Assembly (NCBI GenBank): GCA_030457765.1
Contig: JAKDUK010000009.1
Location: 1 to 55,545 of the forward strand
Length of the DNA stretch: 55,545 bases
From: Marinobacter sp.
GTDB lineage: Bacteria > Pseudomonadota > Gammaproteobacteria > Pseudomonadales > Oleiphilaceae
Reading direction: 5' to 3'
In this document: positions 1 to 7,466 of the stretch, piece by piece
How positions within the stretch are numbered: position 1 is the stretch's first letter
How the letters are laid out: each line of letters starts with the position of its first letter
Program-made: the position numbers and the translations under genes
Notes under the pieces: model-generated
What the model saw: the letters and a program-made list of their open reading frames with translations, nothing else
What the model was told of the DNA's origin: nothing
Databases searched by the model: none

Positions 1-1064
1 TCTGCCAGCTGTGGTTCAATCTCCCGACTCTCAAAACTCCAATTTTCTGCGTGTCTTACGGCCTCAACAAAGGTTGGCGGAAACGTCCAGCTTTCCAACA
101 CAGCGGTGCCGACATCTGCGCGGAGGTCGCGAATGGCATTCTGTAAGTTAGTGTCATCAGCAAACAGGTTCACGTGATGTTCTGCCTGCACCAAAACAGG
201 TACTACACCTATATCGTGAAGCAGCCCCGCCAGCAATGCTTCTTCCGGGTTCAGACGGGTAGCATGGTCTGCCAATACCCAGCAAAGCGCTGCCACTTCC
301 CGCGAATGCCGCCAAAGCTTTTCCATCTCTTTTTGCAGCGATGGATGACGACTTTTGAACACTTCACGCAGGGAGAACACGGTAACCAGTTGCCGAGTTG
401 TTCTCATGCCCAGCCTAATTACCGACTCACGGACATTACGCACATCGCTGAACCCTCGGTAAAGCGGGCTATTACAGGCCCGCACCAACTTAACGGCTAT
501 GGCGGGATCAGCGGCCACAGCACTGGCCACCTGCTCGGCAGTAGAGTCGTCTTTATCTACTATACGCCGCACTTTCCACGCGACATCGGGAACACTGGGC
601 AACTTAAGCTGGTTAGAGCGAAGCTCAGCGTAGAACTCCATTAACAAATGGTGCTCTTCACTCTCTTCATCATGGCCTTCGCCAGAGTCCATCTCTACTT
701 GGGCAACTGGCGCAGCCCGCAGAAGCTGGTTGAGCACATCCTGCTCAATCACCAAAAACTCACAGGGTTTTACCGCAGTAACGTCGTACATTCTTGGCTG
801 CAGTCTGGCAATGGGGTTCAGCGCTTTGTCGGTTTCGGCTTCAATAACGGACGTGCGACCGTCCAACGATTCCAGCTCTACCCTCCCGGTTACCAGAAAA
901 TAGTCCAACCCATCACGCACACCTCGTTCCAGCACACGCTGGCCAGGACCATGGGTTTTGCGCTCAGCACGACTGGCAAGCACGACCAACTGATCATCGG
1001 TTAATCGGTTCAGCGGCTGAAACGCCTTCAAGCGGCGTAAAGACAGGCTTTCTTGGCCAGCCAT
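1..1064 (-). CDS. cNMP-binding / HDOD domain signalling protein (C-terminus outside window)
   Basis: I translated this frame from the reverse strand; it is open from an ATG at 1064 to the window edge (about 354 residues), so the gene is partial only because the window ends. Residues about 10-115 look like a cyclic-nucleotide-binding beta barrel (PGQRVLERG then DYFLVTGRVEL). After an acidic linker (about 122-138) comes an HDOD domain starting LPSVPDVAWKV, with the family signature LVRACNSPLYRG and a histidine plus HD pair (HSREVAALC, GLLHDIGVV). HDOD proteins are usually signalling outputs without proven hydrolase activity, so a nucleotide-controlled regulator is an inference. AAAGGAG lies 6-7 bases before the ATG. 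The gene stands alone, head-on to nothing visible. Confidence 0.85.
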   Translation of the reverse strand, partial: MAGQESLSLRRLKAFQPLNRLTDDQLVVLASRAERKTHGPGQRVLERGVRDGLDYFLVTGRVELESLDGRTSVIEAETDKALNPIARLQPRMYDVTAVKPCEFLVIEQDVLNQLLRAAPVAQVEMDSGEGHDEESEEHHLLMEFYAELRSNQLKLPSVPDVAWKVRRIVDKDDSTAEQVASAVAADPAIAVKLVRACNSPLYRGFSDVRNVRESVIRLGMRTTRQLVTVFSLREVFKSRHPSLQKEMEKLWRHSREVAALCWVLADHATRLNPEEALLAGLLHDIGVVPVLVQAEHHVNLFADDTNLQNAIRDLRADVGTAVLESWTFPPTFVEAVRHAENWSFESREIEPQLA

Positions 1065-1156
1065 AGGCAATCTCCTTTGTCAGCTCAGAGCCGGGCCTAC
1101 GGACTTTCTATTAGCTGCGCCTCACCAGAAGACGCAGCGGGATGCAAAACTGGACG

Positions 1157-1546
1157 TTAGAAAAACGACCAACCGCCGTCATCCTCTTCTTCTTCAGCAG
1201 CTTCTTCAACAGGCTCGGGTTTGCTGGTCGCCGCCTGGGCTTTTTTAGGCTTGGAGACAGGGGCGCTGGCCGCAACCTGAACACTGATCATGCCCAGAGC
1301 CTTTTTGGTTGATTCGTCCAAAATTCCATTAGCTTGAAGCCCGTTGTCTTTCTGAAAACGAGACAATTCCGAGCGGGTGGCATCGTCCATGCCGGAGCTA
1401 ACACTGGTAATGTTATACCCGGCGCCATACAAGGCATTCTTAAGCGCAACCGATTCATCGGCGAACGCGGCGGGCGCGAAACCCATAACAGCTACAGTGC
1501 CGACTGCGAGTGCTAAGCGGCCCATACGAGTGATCGCGTTTTTCAT
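1157..1546 (-). CDS. Secreted peptidoglycan-binding-like small protein
   Basis: A 129-residue protein. Residues 1-29 form a signal peptide (MKN start, hydrophobic core LALAVGTVAVMGFA, cleavage expected after AAFA). Residues about 33-85 resemble one peptidoglycan-binding type 1 repeat: LKNALYGAGYNI, then RSELSRFQKDNGLQANGILDE. The rest is an Ala/Lys/Pro linker, a run of Glu/Asp and the ending GGWSFF. I chose the ATG at 1546 because AGGTGA sits 5 bases upstream; a GTG three codons earlier (1555) also has a GGAG and is possible. Role: probably periplasmic or envelope-associated; no enzymatic domain is attached. Exact function unknown. Confidence 0.75.
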   Translation of the reverse strand: MKNAITRMGRLALAVGTVAVMGFAPAAFADESVALKNALYGAGYNITSVSSGMDDATRSELSRFQKDNGLQANGILDESTKKALGMISVQVAASAPVSKPKKAQAATSKPEPVEEAAEEEEDDGGWSFF

Positions 1547-1669
1547 GATGCTCACCTGTTCTACTCCTGATATCTCTGCGATATCCGTTTCTTTCTTGTT
1601 GTGTGGTGCCCATCTCCACAGGCTGGGGCAATCCGGTAAAAGCCTAGCATACTTTTGTCTGATATCGCC

Positions 1670-2749
1670 TCAATCGACATCAACATCTTTGTTGACGGCT
1701 TTTTGAGATTCTTCGCTAAACTCCCGAATAAAAATACCCCAGAATGACATGAACAAAGCCGCTACTAACGGGCCCATTACAAAACCATTAATACCAAACA
1801 TTGCAATGCCGCCCAGAGTGGACAACAGGACAATATAATCAGGAAGCTTGGTATCCCGGCCAACGAGAATCGGGCGCAGTAAGTTATCTGCAAGTCCTAT
1901 TACCACAACACCGAATATAGTAAGCACTATGGCCTGAACCACATTGCCCACGGCAGCCAGGTAAATCGCGGCGGGCACCCAAACCAGCGCTGCACCTATG
2001 GCTGGCAGCAGCGAAAAAATGGCCATAACCACGCCCCACAATAACGCCCCACCAATACCAAGAATCCAGAAAATGGCGCCACCCAAGGCGCCCTGAATAA
2101 TAGCAATCAGCAGGTTGCCTTTTACCGTTGCACGGGTCACTTCGGCAAACTTGGCAAACAATAGGCGTTCGCGTTCATCTCCGAGGGGGAGCGCACGAAT
2201 CATCAAATCAATCAATTTATTGCCATCACGCAACAGGAAAAACGCCAAGTACACCATAAGGGCCAGCCCAAGAAAAAACTGGAAGGTGTTTTGGCCAACA
2301 CCAATCGCTTGTTTGGCAAGGAACTGACTGCCACCCACAAACAGGTTGACCACCCGATCACGGATTTCAGTAAAATTGATATCAAACTGCGCCAGGAAGG
2401 ACTGTATGGCGGGGAAAGATTTATTCACCTGATCTATATACTCTCCCGGCTTTATTTCTCCATCCTGAATCTGTTGATAGATACCCACCCCCTCGGCGGC
2501 CAGCGAGGTTACCAGCACCAGCACCGGTATCACCACAATGAGCATACAGACTGTTAGGGTGATCAGCGCGTTCACGTTTGGGCGCTCACCCAGCCTCTGC
2601 ACCAAAAACATCTGAAATGGATGAAAAATCAGTGCAATAGCAATGGCCCAGAAGATGGGGCCGAAAAAAGGCTTCATGAGAAGCACGAAAGCCAGAGATA
2701 CTCCGACCAACATGGCAAGAAAGGTTCGTGTCTCAAGTTTTGCGTACAT
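1670..2749 (-). CDS. AI-2E family transporter (PerM/YdiK-like membrane protein)
   Basis: 359 residues, the usual length for this family, with about eight hydrophobic segments: two close to the N-terminus (LAMLVGVSLAFVLLM and FFGPIFWAIAIALIF), a long amphipathic middle region (about 90-145), then helices from about 155 to the C-terminus. The late motifs GGAIFWILGIGGALLWGVVMAIFSLLPAIGAALVW and a TLGGIAMFGINGFVMGPLVAALF-like stretch are typical of the family. Members have been linked to autoinducer-2 export or to sodium/proton exchange; the substrate cannot be read from sequence. It is transcribed away from the hypothetical gene at 2864 and lies 114 bp upstream of the peptidoglycan-binding-like gene. 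Confidence 0.85.
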   Translation of the reverse strand: MYAKLETRTFLAMLVGVSLAFVLLMKPFFGPIFWAIAIALIFHPFQMFLVQRLGERPNVNALITLTVCMLIVVIPVLVLVTSLAAEGVGIYQQIQDGEIKPGEYIDQVNKSFPAIQSFLAQFDINFTEIRDRVVNLFVGGSQFLAKQAIGVGQNTFQFFLGLALMVYLAFFLLRDGNKLIDLMIRALPLGDERERLLFAKFAEVTRATVKGNLLIAIIQGALGGAIFWILGIGGALLWGVVMAIFSLLPAIGAALVWVPAAIYLAAVGNVVQAIVLTIFGVVVIGLADNLLRPILVGRDTKLPDYIVLLSTLGGIAMFGINGFVMGPLVAALFMSFWGIFIREFSEESQKAVNKDVDVD

Positions 2750-2863
2750 AATTCCGTGTATCCAAGTTGAAATCAGTCGCGCAACAGCCTAACACGCCCG
2801 AATGGCCACTGGCGCATGTTTCAGGTTATAGTGGGCGGCTGTTGATCAACTATTAAACAGGTC

Positions 2864-3217
2864 ATGGCGTTGGAACTGGAAACCTTTACAACAGAAACTG
2901 CTCTGGACGCTGCGGCAGAACTGGGCCGGGTACTGGCCGCCAGAACCCATCGCCGAAAAGTCCTGGGCCAGGATGTGTGGGTGCCGGGGCAACTGGGAGA
3001 GGCCTTGCAACTGCCACAAATTATTAACCGCCTCCAAAATAAGCAGCAGCGGTTGCGGGACCAAGGGTTGGATGATTTTCAGGAGCTCTGGCCAACGCTG
3101 TCTGAAGCAACCCGGGAAAAGGTTCTAAGCGCCATCGGTTGGTACGACCCTAAAAATCTCGACTGGGAAGACAAGCGTTCCAACCGCAAACCCATTGGCG
3201 ACTTAGGCAATTCCTGA
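2864..3217 (+). CDS. Hypothetical protein, 117 aa
   Basis: I do not recognise a family. The protein is soluble, with no signal peptide or membrane segment, rich in helix formers and charged residues. A basic patch (RTHRRKVLG, residues about 27-35) is followed by WVPGQLGEALQLPQIINRLQNKQQRLRDQ and a C-terminal part with several Trp (LWPTLSEATREKVLSAIGWYDPKNLDW) and basic residues (KRSNRK). The reading frame is clean and codon use looks like its neighbours, which favours a real gene. No strong ribosome site is visible before the ATG (AACAGGTC only). It diverges from the AI-2E gene; a TATAGT at 2827-2832 could be a -10 element but has no good -35. Confidence 0.6.
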   Translation: MALELETFTTETALDAAAELGRVLAARTHRRKVLGQDVWVPGQLGEALQLPQIINRLQNKQQRLRDQGLDDFQELWPTLSEATREKVLSAIGWYDPKNLDWEDKRSNRKPIGDLGNS

Positions 3218-3362
3218 TTCAAAGCCACTACGCTCTGTTACGCAACTCAAACAAATTAAGCTGCGAACTGACTTATCCTAGTCGTTGAAGATTGTTGTAA
3301 CGGTTCCGGAAACGGCAAACCCGTAACAATCACGCAACCAATCAGTTAGGACAGTCGATGGC

Positions 3363-4262
3363 ATGCGTATTCTGAGAACCGACGATGACCGCTTCGCGGG
3401 TCTTCCGGACTACCCTTTTGCACCTCATTATCTAGATGTCGAGCCAGACCTTCGGATGCATTATGTTGACGAAGGTCCAACCGATGCATCGCCCGTTTTA
3501 ATGCTCCACGGCGAACCTTCGTGGTCGTATCTGTACCGCCACATGATTCCCCTTGTCGCCAATGCGGGACACCGAGTGCTGGCACCAGATCTTGTGGGTT
3601 TCGGAAAATCCGATAAGCCTGCATCGGTAGACGATTACAGCTACGATCGTCACATTACGTGGCTTGCCCACTGGCTGGAAACCCTGGACCTCCGAAATAT
3701 AACACTGGTCTGCCAAAACTGGGGATCGCTTCTGGGCCTGAGGCTTGCGGCAGAACATCCCGACCGTTTCCAGCGGATCATTGTTGGCAACGGCATGTTG
3801 CCAACAGGTGAAAGCCGTGCACCGGCAGCTTTCAGCGTATGGAAGGCTTTTGCCACTCACAGCCCCTGGTTTCCCGTGGGCCGCCTCGTGCAACTGGGCA
3901 CTCAGCGAACTCTGAACAAGCAGGAACTGGCAGCCTACGAGGCGCCCTTCCCTACTACGGAATACAAGGCAGGCGCCCGCGCCTTTCCAAAATTGGTGCC
4001 CACATCTCCGGATGATCCGGCAAGCAGCGCCAACAAAACAGCATGGAAGGTCTTAGGGCAGTGGCGCAAACCATTCATCACCTGCTTCAGCAACGGCGAC
4101 CCCCTAACTCGCGGTGGTGATCGCTACATGCAGCGCCGCATTCCCGGCGCGCTGGGGCAGCCGCACATCATTCTGCGCGGAGGGCATTTTCTGCAGGAAG
4201 ACTCCCCTGAAGATTTCGCACAAATCATCATTGATGCATTAAAAGCAGAAATGGCGGCCTAG
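3363..4262 (+). CDS. Haloalkane dehalogenase-like alpha/beta hydrolase with Asn at the nucleophile position
   Basis: 299 residues with the layout of subfamily I haloalkane dehalogenases (DhlA-like): HGEPSWSYLYR at 49-59 (oxyanion and Trp region), DLVGFGKSDKP at 76-86, the nucleophile elbow at 116-124, a cap region, then D246 (SNGDPLT) and H275 (GGHFLQED). These enzymes use Asp-His-Asp to hydrolyse carbon-halogen bonds. The elbow reads VCQNWGSLL: the Asp that attacks substrate is N119, codon AAC at 3717-3719, while the following halide-binding Trp (W120), D246 and H275 are intact. Spacing of D246 to H275 (29) equals that in DhlA (260 to 289). As written the protein should be inactive or need deamidation. 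AGGA lies about 11 bases before the ATG. Confidence 0.85.
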   Translation: MRILRTDDDRFAGLPDYPFAPHYLDVEPDLRMHYVDEGPTDASPVLMLHGEPSWSYLYRHMIPLVANAGHRVLAPDLVGFGKSDKPASVDDYSYDRHITWLAHWLETLDLRNITLVCQNWGSLLGLRLAAEHPDRFQRIIVGNGMLPTGESRAPAAFSVWKAFATHSPWFPVGRLVQLGTQRTLNKQELAAYEAPFPTTEYKAGARAFPKLVPTSPDDPASSANKTAWKVLGQWRKPFITCFSNGDPLTRGGDRYMQRRIPGALGQPHIILRGGHFLQEDSPEDFAQIIIDALKAEMAA

Positions 4263-4278
4263 GCCGCCATTTTTTTTG
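4249..4278 (+). terminator. Intrinsic terminator overlapping the dehalogenase-like stop codon
   Basis: A perfect 20-base palindrome (4251-4270, ATGGCGGCC then TAGGCCGCCAT) is followed by eight T. The TAG stop of the upstream gene (4260-4262) sits at the centre, so the last three codons form the 5' arm. On the minus strand the run after the palindrome is only TTTCTGC, so it should stop plus-strand transcription best. Confidence 0.8.
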
Positions 4279-4309
4279 AGTTTTTTCCCTTACGGCTTCT
4301 TTGATTGCA

Positions 4310-5098
4310 TCAACCGAATACCGTCACAGTCTGGCGGCTGATTGCCAGTAACTCACCCCGAGGCGTCCAGATTTCTGCATCATAATGGCAATAGCCATTT
4401 CCTGCCTGATCAATCCTGGACTTATACAATAGCCAATCATCGGCCTCCAGTGCCGGCCTTGGATGCACAATATCCAACATCCAGGTGAGTGAACTGGCAG
4501 GCACAGCAGATTTAAAATGCTGGAGAATCGGCGCCGGCCACGCATCCACCAGCGCTAAAATATGGGCGTCGGTTAACGACTCTGGCACTTCCCGAAAGCG
4601 CATCCATCCGCCCATTTCGCGTTCAGCCCCACCGGTAAAAGGCAGGTTGCCATATGCCCAGCGCATCTCAATATAGTTTATAAAACCTGGAGTTAGCCCT
4701 TCGATAAAGGGCAGCCCCTGGCACTGGTCCACAGGCTTTGCTTCTGGTGCAGATACCCCTTCAATCTTTACCGTTGACTCCCGGTCGCCGGCAAACCCTG
4801 CTAAACATACCAGCCTGGGCTCTCCCTTTTGCATAATCCGACCTTCCAGCTGACTAACCGATCGCCCTTCCCGAAGAACCTGCGCATCAAAAACAGCCGG
4901 CTCATCAGGCTCTACCGGCCCCACAAACGACACATGCATGGAGCGCATGGGTCTATTTTCGGCAACCATACGCTCCATGCGATCAAACAACAGTGCCGTT
5001 ACCAAGCCGCCAAACGTCGCACGCCCCTGTGACCAGGCCGCCGGCATTGTCAGTTCGTTGCTGGCACGGCCAGCGGTAATCAGTTCATCAAAGGTCAT
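4310..5098 (-). CDS. TesB-like acyl-CoA thioesterase (double hotdog)
   Basis: 262 residues, the usual size for TesB-type double-hotdog thioesterases. The N-terminal hotdog starts with the substrate-entry motif WSQGRATFGGLVTALL (about 22-37) and contains RSMHVSFVGPVEPDEP and the REGRSVSQLEGRI strand pair (about 76-90). The second hotdog contains GWMRFREVPESLTDAHILALVDAWPAP and SLTWMLDIV, ending in the strand YDAEIWTPRGELLAISRQTVTVF. Such enzymes hydrolyse acyl-CoA thioesters; chain-length preference is not visible. Start ATG at 5098 has AGGAA 6 bases upstream. It converges with the dehalogenase-like gene and diverges from the helicase gene. Confidence 0.8.
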   Translation of the reverse strand: MTFDELITAGRASNELTMPAAWSQGRATFGGLVTALLFDRMERMVAENRPMRSMHVSFVGPVEPDEPAVFDAQVLREGRSVSQLEGRIMQKGEPRLVCLAGFAGDRESTVKIEGVSAPEAKPVDQCQGLPFIEGLTPGFINYIEMRWAYGNLPFTGGAEREMGGWMRFREVPESLTDAHILALVDAWPAPILQHFKSAVPASSLTWMLDIVHPRPALEADDWLLYKSRIDQAGNGYCHYDAEIWTPRGELLAISRQTVTVFG

Positions 5099-5233
5099 AC
5101 TACGTTCCTGTTAGCAACCTATCGGAGAAAACAGAAAGATTGCCCAAAATACCCGAGCAACGCAATGGCAGCTCGCCGGCAATTACCTACAGGGCACTAA
5201 AGATTTTACGTATTAAAGCAAGCAAAAAGCGGT

Positions 5234-5239
5234 TATAAT
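5234..5239 (+). promoter_or_regulatory. Putative -10 element of the DEAD-box helicase gene
   Basis: Exact TATAAT. No convincing -35 at 16-18 bp upstream (the region reads TATTAA), so this is a weak call. A start near 5246 would give a leader of about 50 bases that contains the hairpin at 5253-5270. Confidence 0.4.
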
Positions 5240-5252
5240 ATGGCCACATAAT

Positions 5253-5270
5253 GCATTGCCCGAGCAATGC
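5253..5270 (+). promoter_or_regulatory. 5' leader hairpin upstream of the helicase gene
   Basis: GCATTGC, loop CCGA, GCAATGC: a perfect 7-bp stem ending 27 bases before the chosen start codon. The stem could influence leader folding or RNA stability; RNA helicase mRNAs are often controlled through leader structure, but that role here is inference. Confidence 0.45.
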
Positions 5271-5297
5271 TCTACCTTCCGAATTCCGAGTAAATCA

Positions 5298-6821
5298 ATG
5301 TCTGAATTGTCCTTTGCCGAACTGGGGCTTGATCCAGCCGTACTGGAAGCTGTTTCCGCTATTGGCTACGAAACCCCAACGCCCATCCAGGCCCAGTGCA
5401 TTCCTGCGCTGCTCGCTGGCAAACATTTACTGGGCGTTGCCCAGACCGGCACGGGTAAAACCGCGGCCTTTGCTCTACCACTATTGAGCCGAATTGATGC
5501 AACGGTAAGTGAGCCTCAAATTCTGGTTCTGGCCCCTACGCGGGAGCTGGCTATTCAGGTTGCGGAAGCATTTACCTCCTACGCTGCAAAATTCCGTCAC
5601 TTTCACGTATTACCAATCTACGGTGGACAGGATTTTTACCCGCAGATAAAAGGCCTTAAGCGTGGCGCCCAGGTTATTGTCGGCACCCCCGGCCGCATGC
5701 TCGATCACCTTCGTAAAGGCACGCTAAAGCTGGGCAGTCTGAAGGCACTGGTCCTGGACGAAGCAGATGAAATGCTGCGCATGGGCTTCATTGACGACGT
5801 AGAGGCTATTCTTGCCAAAACGCCGGCCGACTGCCAGCGCGCACTCTTCTCTGCCACCATGCCGCCGCAGATCAAAAAAGTTGCACAAACCTATCTCAAC
5901 GACGCGACTGAAGTAAAAATCCAGAGCGAAACTCGCACGGTTGAGCGTATTTCTCAGTTTGTTCTGCCCGTTTATGCAGAACGCAAACTAGACGCCCTAA
6001 CCCGTATCCTGGAAGTGGAGCCGGTAGAGGCTGCCATTGTCTTTGTGCGAACCAAGGCTGAAACCACGCTGCTGGCCGAAAAGCTCAGTGCCCGCGGGCA
6101 CGCAGTAGCCCCTCTGAACGGCGATCTCAATCAGCGTCAACGCGAGCAAACGGTTGAAGACCTCAAGCGCGGCAAAAAAGACATCATCGTGGCCACTGAC
6201 GTAGCTGCACGTGGCCTAGACGTACCCAGAATTTCTCACGTTATTAACTACGACGTGCCCTACGACACTGAAGCCTATATTCACCGTGTAGGTCGCACCG
6301 GCCGTGCAGGGCGCACAGGCAAGGCTATTCTGCTCGTTACCCCACGTGAGCGGAGTTGGCTGCGTACGCTTGAGCGTGCCACCAACTCGCCTATGGAGGC
6401 CTATGAACTGCCGACGCCCGTCGAACTGAAAAAAATGCGCGAAGAGCAATTTGAAAGCCAGCTTTTAGGTTTTGCTGAAGACAAAAAACTGGCCAAGGCC
6501 ATGGGGCTTCTGGACGAAATTGCCGAACGCAACGAAATGGACATTGCCATGGTTGCCGGCGCTTTGGCATGTTGGATGGAAGCAGCGCAGCCAGGTGTGA
6601 TGCCTCTGGAACAGCCAGAAGCTCTGCCGACTGTATCTGCAACTGCCCCCCCGCGCCGCGACCGCAAAGGCGGCCGAGGTGAGTTCCGCAAGGGGCCGCC
6701 AAAAGGTGGCTACAAGGGACGTGGCGGACCTAAAGGCTCTAACCCACGCGGCAAGCCGCCTGGCAAAGGTGGCAAGCCAGCCGGTAAGCGGCCTCCCCGT
6801 CAGTCAGACGCCAAGCGCTGA
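5298..6821 (+). CDS. DEAD-box ATP-dependent RNA helicase
   Basis: 507 residues from the ATG at 5298, chosen because the conserved fold begins FAELGLDPAVLEAV right after it; an in-frame ATG at 5256 lies inside the leader hairpin. All core motifs are present: Q-motif PTPIQ (27-31), Walker A AQTGTGKT (48-55), PTRELA, GTPGR, DEAD (154-157), SAT (185-187), then in the second RecA domain VFVRTK, TDVAARGLD and HRVGRTGRAGR. The last 55 or so residues are a basic Gly/Arg/Lys/Pro tail (GGRGEFRKGPPKGGYKGRGG) that should bind RNA. It belongs to the DeaD/CsdA-RhlE side of the family, with roles in ribosome assembly or cold adaptation; the exact orthologue is unclear. Its end overlaps folA by 22 bp, tail to tail. 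Confidence 0.93.
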   Translation: MSELSFAELGLDPAVLEAVSAIGYETPTPIQAQCIPALLAGKHLLGVAQTGTGKTAAFALPLLSRIDATVSEPQILVLAPTRELAIQVAEAFTSYAAKFRHFHVLPIYGGQDFYPQIKGLKRGAQVIVGTPGRMLDHLRKGTLKLGSLKALVLDEADEMLRMGFIDDVEAILAKTPADCQRALFSATMPPQIKKVAQTYLNDATEVKIQSETRTVERISQFVLPVYAERKLDALTRILEVEPVEAAIVFVRTKAETTLLAEKLSARGHAVAPLNGDLNQRQREQTVEDLKRGKKDIIVATDVAARGLDVPRISHVINYDVPYDTEAYIHRVGRTGRAGRTGKAILLVTPRERSWLRTLERATNSPMEAYELPTPVELKKMREEQFESQLLGFAEDKKLAKAMGLLDEIAERNEMDIAMVAGALACWMEAAQPGVMPLEQPEALPTVSATAPPRRDRKGGRGEFRKGPPKGGYKGRGGPKGSNPRGKPPGKGGKPAGKRPPRQSDAKR

Positions 6822-7315
6822 TAAACCACGAAGCTGTAGTCGTAAGGATTGTTATCGGACGCGGAGAAATCCTCCCGTCCGATTTCGTCCCACTCATCCC
6901 AGTTCACTTCCGGGAAATACGCATCGCCATCCACCTCGGCGTGCACCTGAGTGATGTAAATGCGATCTACCATGGGTAGCGCTTCAGTATAGATTTGGCC
7001 CCCGCCGATAATCATTACCTCGTCACCACCATCCAGCTCGGCTTGTGCCTCCGCCTTTACCAGCGCTTCACTCAATGACTGCACGCCAACGGTTCCTGCA
7101 GGCGCCTCACGGCCAGCATCCCGGGAAATCACTAAATTCATCCGGCCCGGCAGCGGTCTGCCAATGGAATCCCAGGTTTTCCGGCCCATGATGATGGGTT
7201 TACCCATGGTGGCTTGCTTGAAGTACTTCAAATCGCCCGGAAGGTACCAGGGCAAGTTGTTATTTTTGCCAATAACCCGGTTTCGGGACATGGCGACTAT
7301 GAGGGCTTTACGCAT
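6800..7315 (-). CDS. folA: Dihydrofolate reductase
   Basis: 171 residues. It reduces dihydrofolate to tetrahydrofolate with NADPH, replacing the folate oxidised by ThyA, whose gene lies just upstream. Seen motifs: ALIVAMSRNRVIGKNNNLPWYLPGDLKYFK (the Trp-Tyr-Leu-Pro-Gly-Asp active-site loop, with the catalytic Asp), MGRKTWDSIGRPLPGR (NADPH binding), VMIIGGGQIYTEALP and DRIYITQVHAEVDGDAYFP. AAGGA lies 8 bases before the ATG. The last 22 bp overlap the helicase gene on the other strand. A 28-bp inverted repeat starts 28 bp upstream of its start codon. Confidence 0.97.
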   Translation of the reverse strand: MRKALIVAMSRNRVIGKNNNLPWYLPGDLKYFKQATMGKPIIMGRKTWDSIGRPLPGRMNLVISRDAGREAPAGTVGVQSLSEALVKAEAQAELDGGDEVMIIGGGQIYTEALPMVDRIYITQVHAEVDGDAYFPEVNWDEWDEIGREDFSASDNNPYDYSFVVYQRLASD

Positions 7316-7342
7316 GCTGGGATTCCTTTGATTCGGAGGCTA

Positions 7343-7436
7343 CAAGGATGCGGGAAGGACTCTCCAAAAACCGCTGTAAATACGTCCGTGTACGCTTGGC
7401 GCCGCACATTTTTGGAGAGTCCTTCCCGCATCCTTG
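7343..7436. repeat. Perfect 28-bp inverted repeat (palindromic intergenic element)
   Basis: The left arm 7343-7370 (begins CAAGGATGCGGGAAGG, ends TCTCCAAAAA) is exactly complementary to the right arm 7409-7436, leaving a 38-base loop (7371-7408) that contains TAAATACGTCCGTGTACGC. It fills most of the thyA-folA gap. There is no U-tract after it on either strand, so it is not a standard terminator, though a transcript from thyA into folA would fold it into a very stable hairpin ending just before the folA ribosome site. The arm-plus-loop design resembles the dispersed palindromic repeats of Marinobacter and related genomes (recalled, not checked). No second copy is visible in this window. Confidence 0.85.
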
Positions 7437-7466
7437 CGATCAAATTGTGATATAGGCCTGCAAGTA

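Noticed and set aside
3290..3331. GATTGTT/AACAATC repeat around TTCCGGAA before the dehalogenase-like gene
   Set aside because: Only 7 bp with a 28-base loop and an imperfect inner part; not distinguishable from chance.
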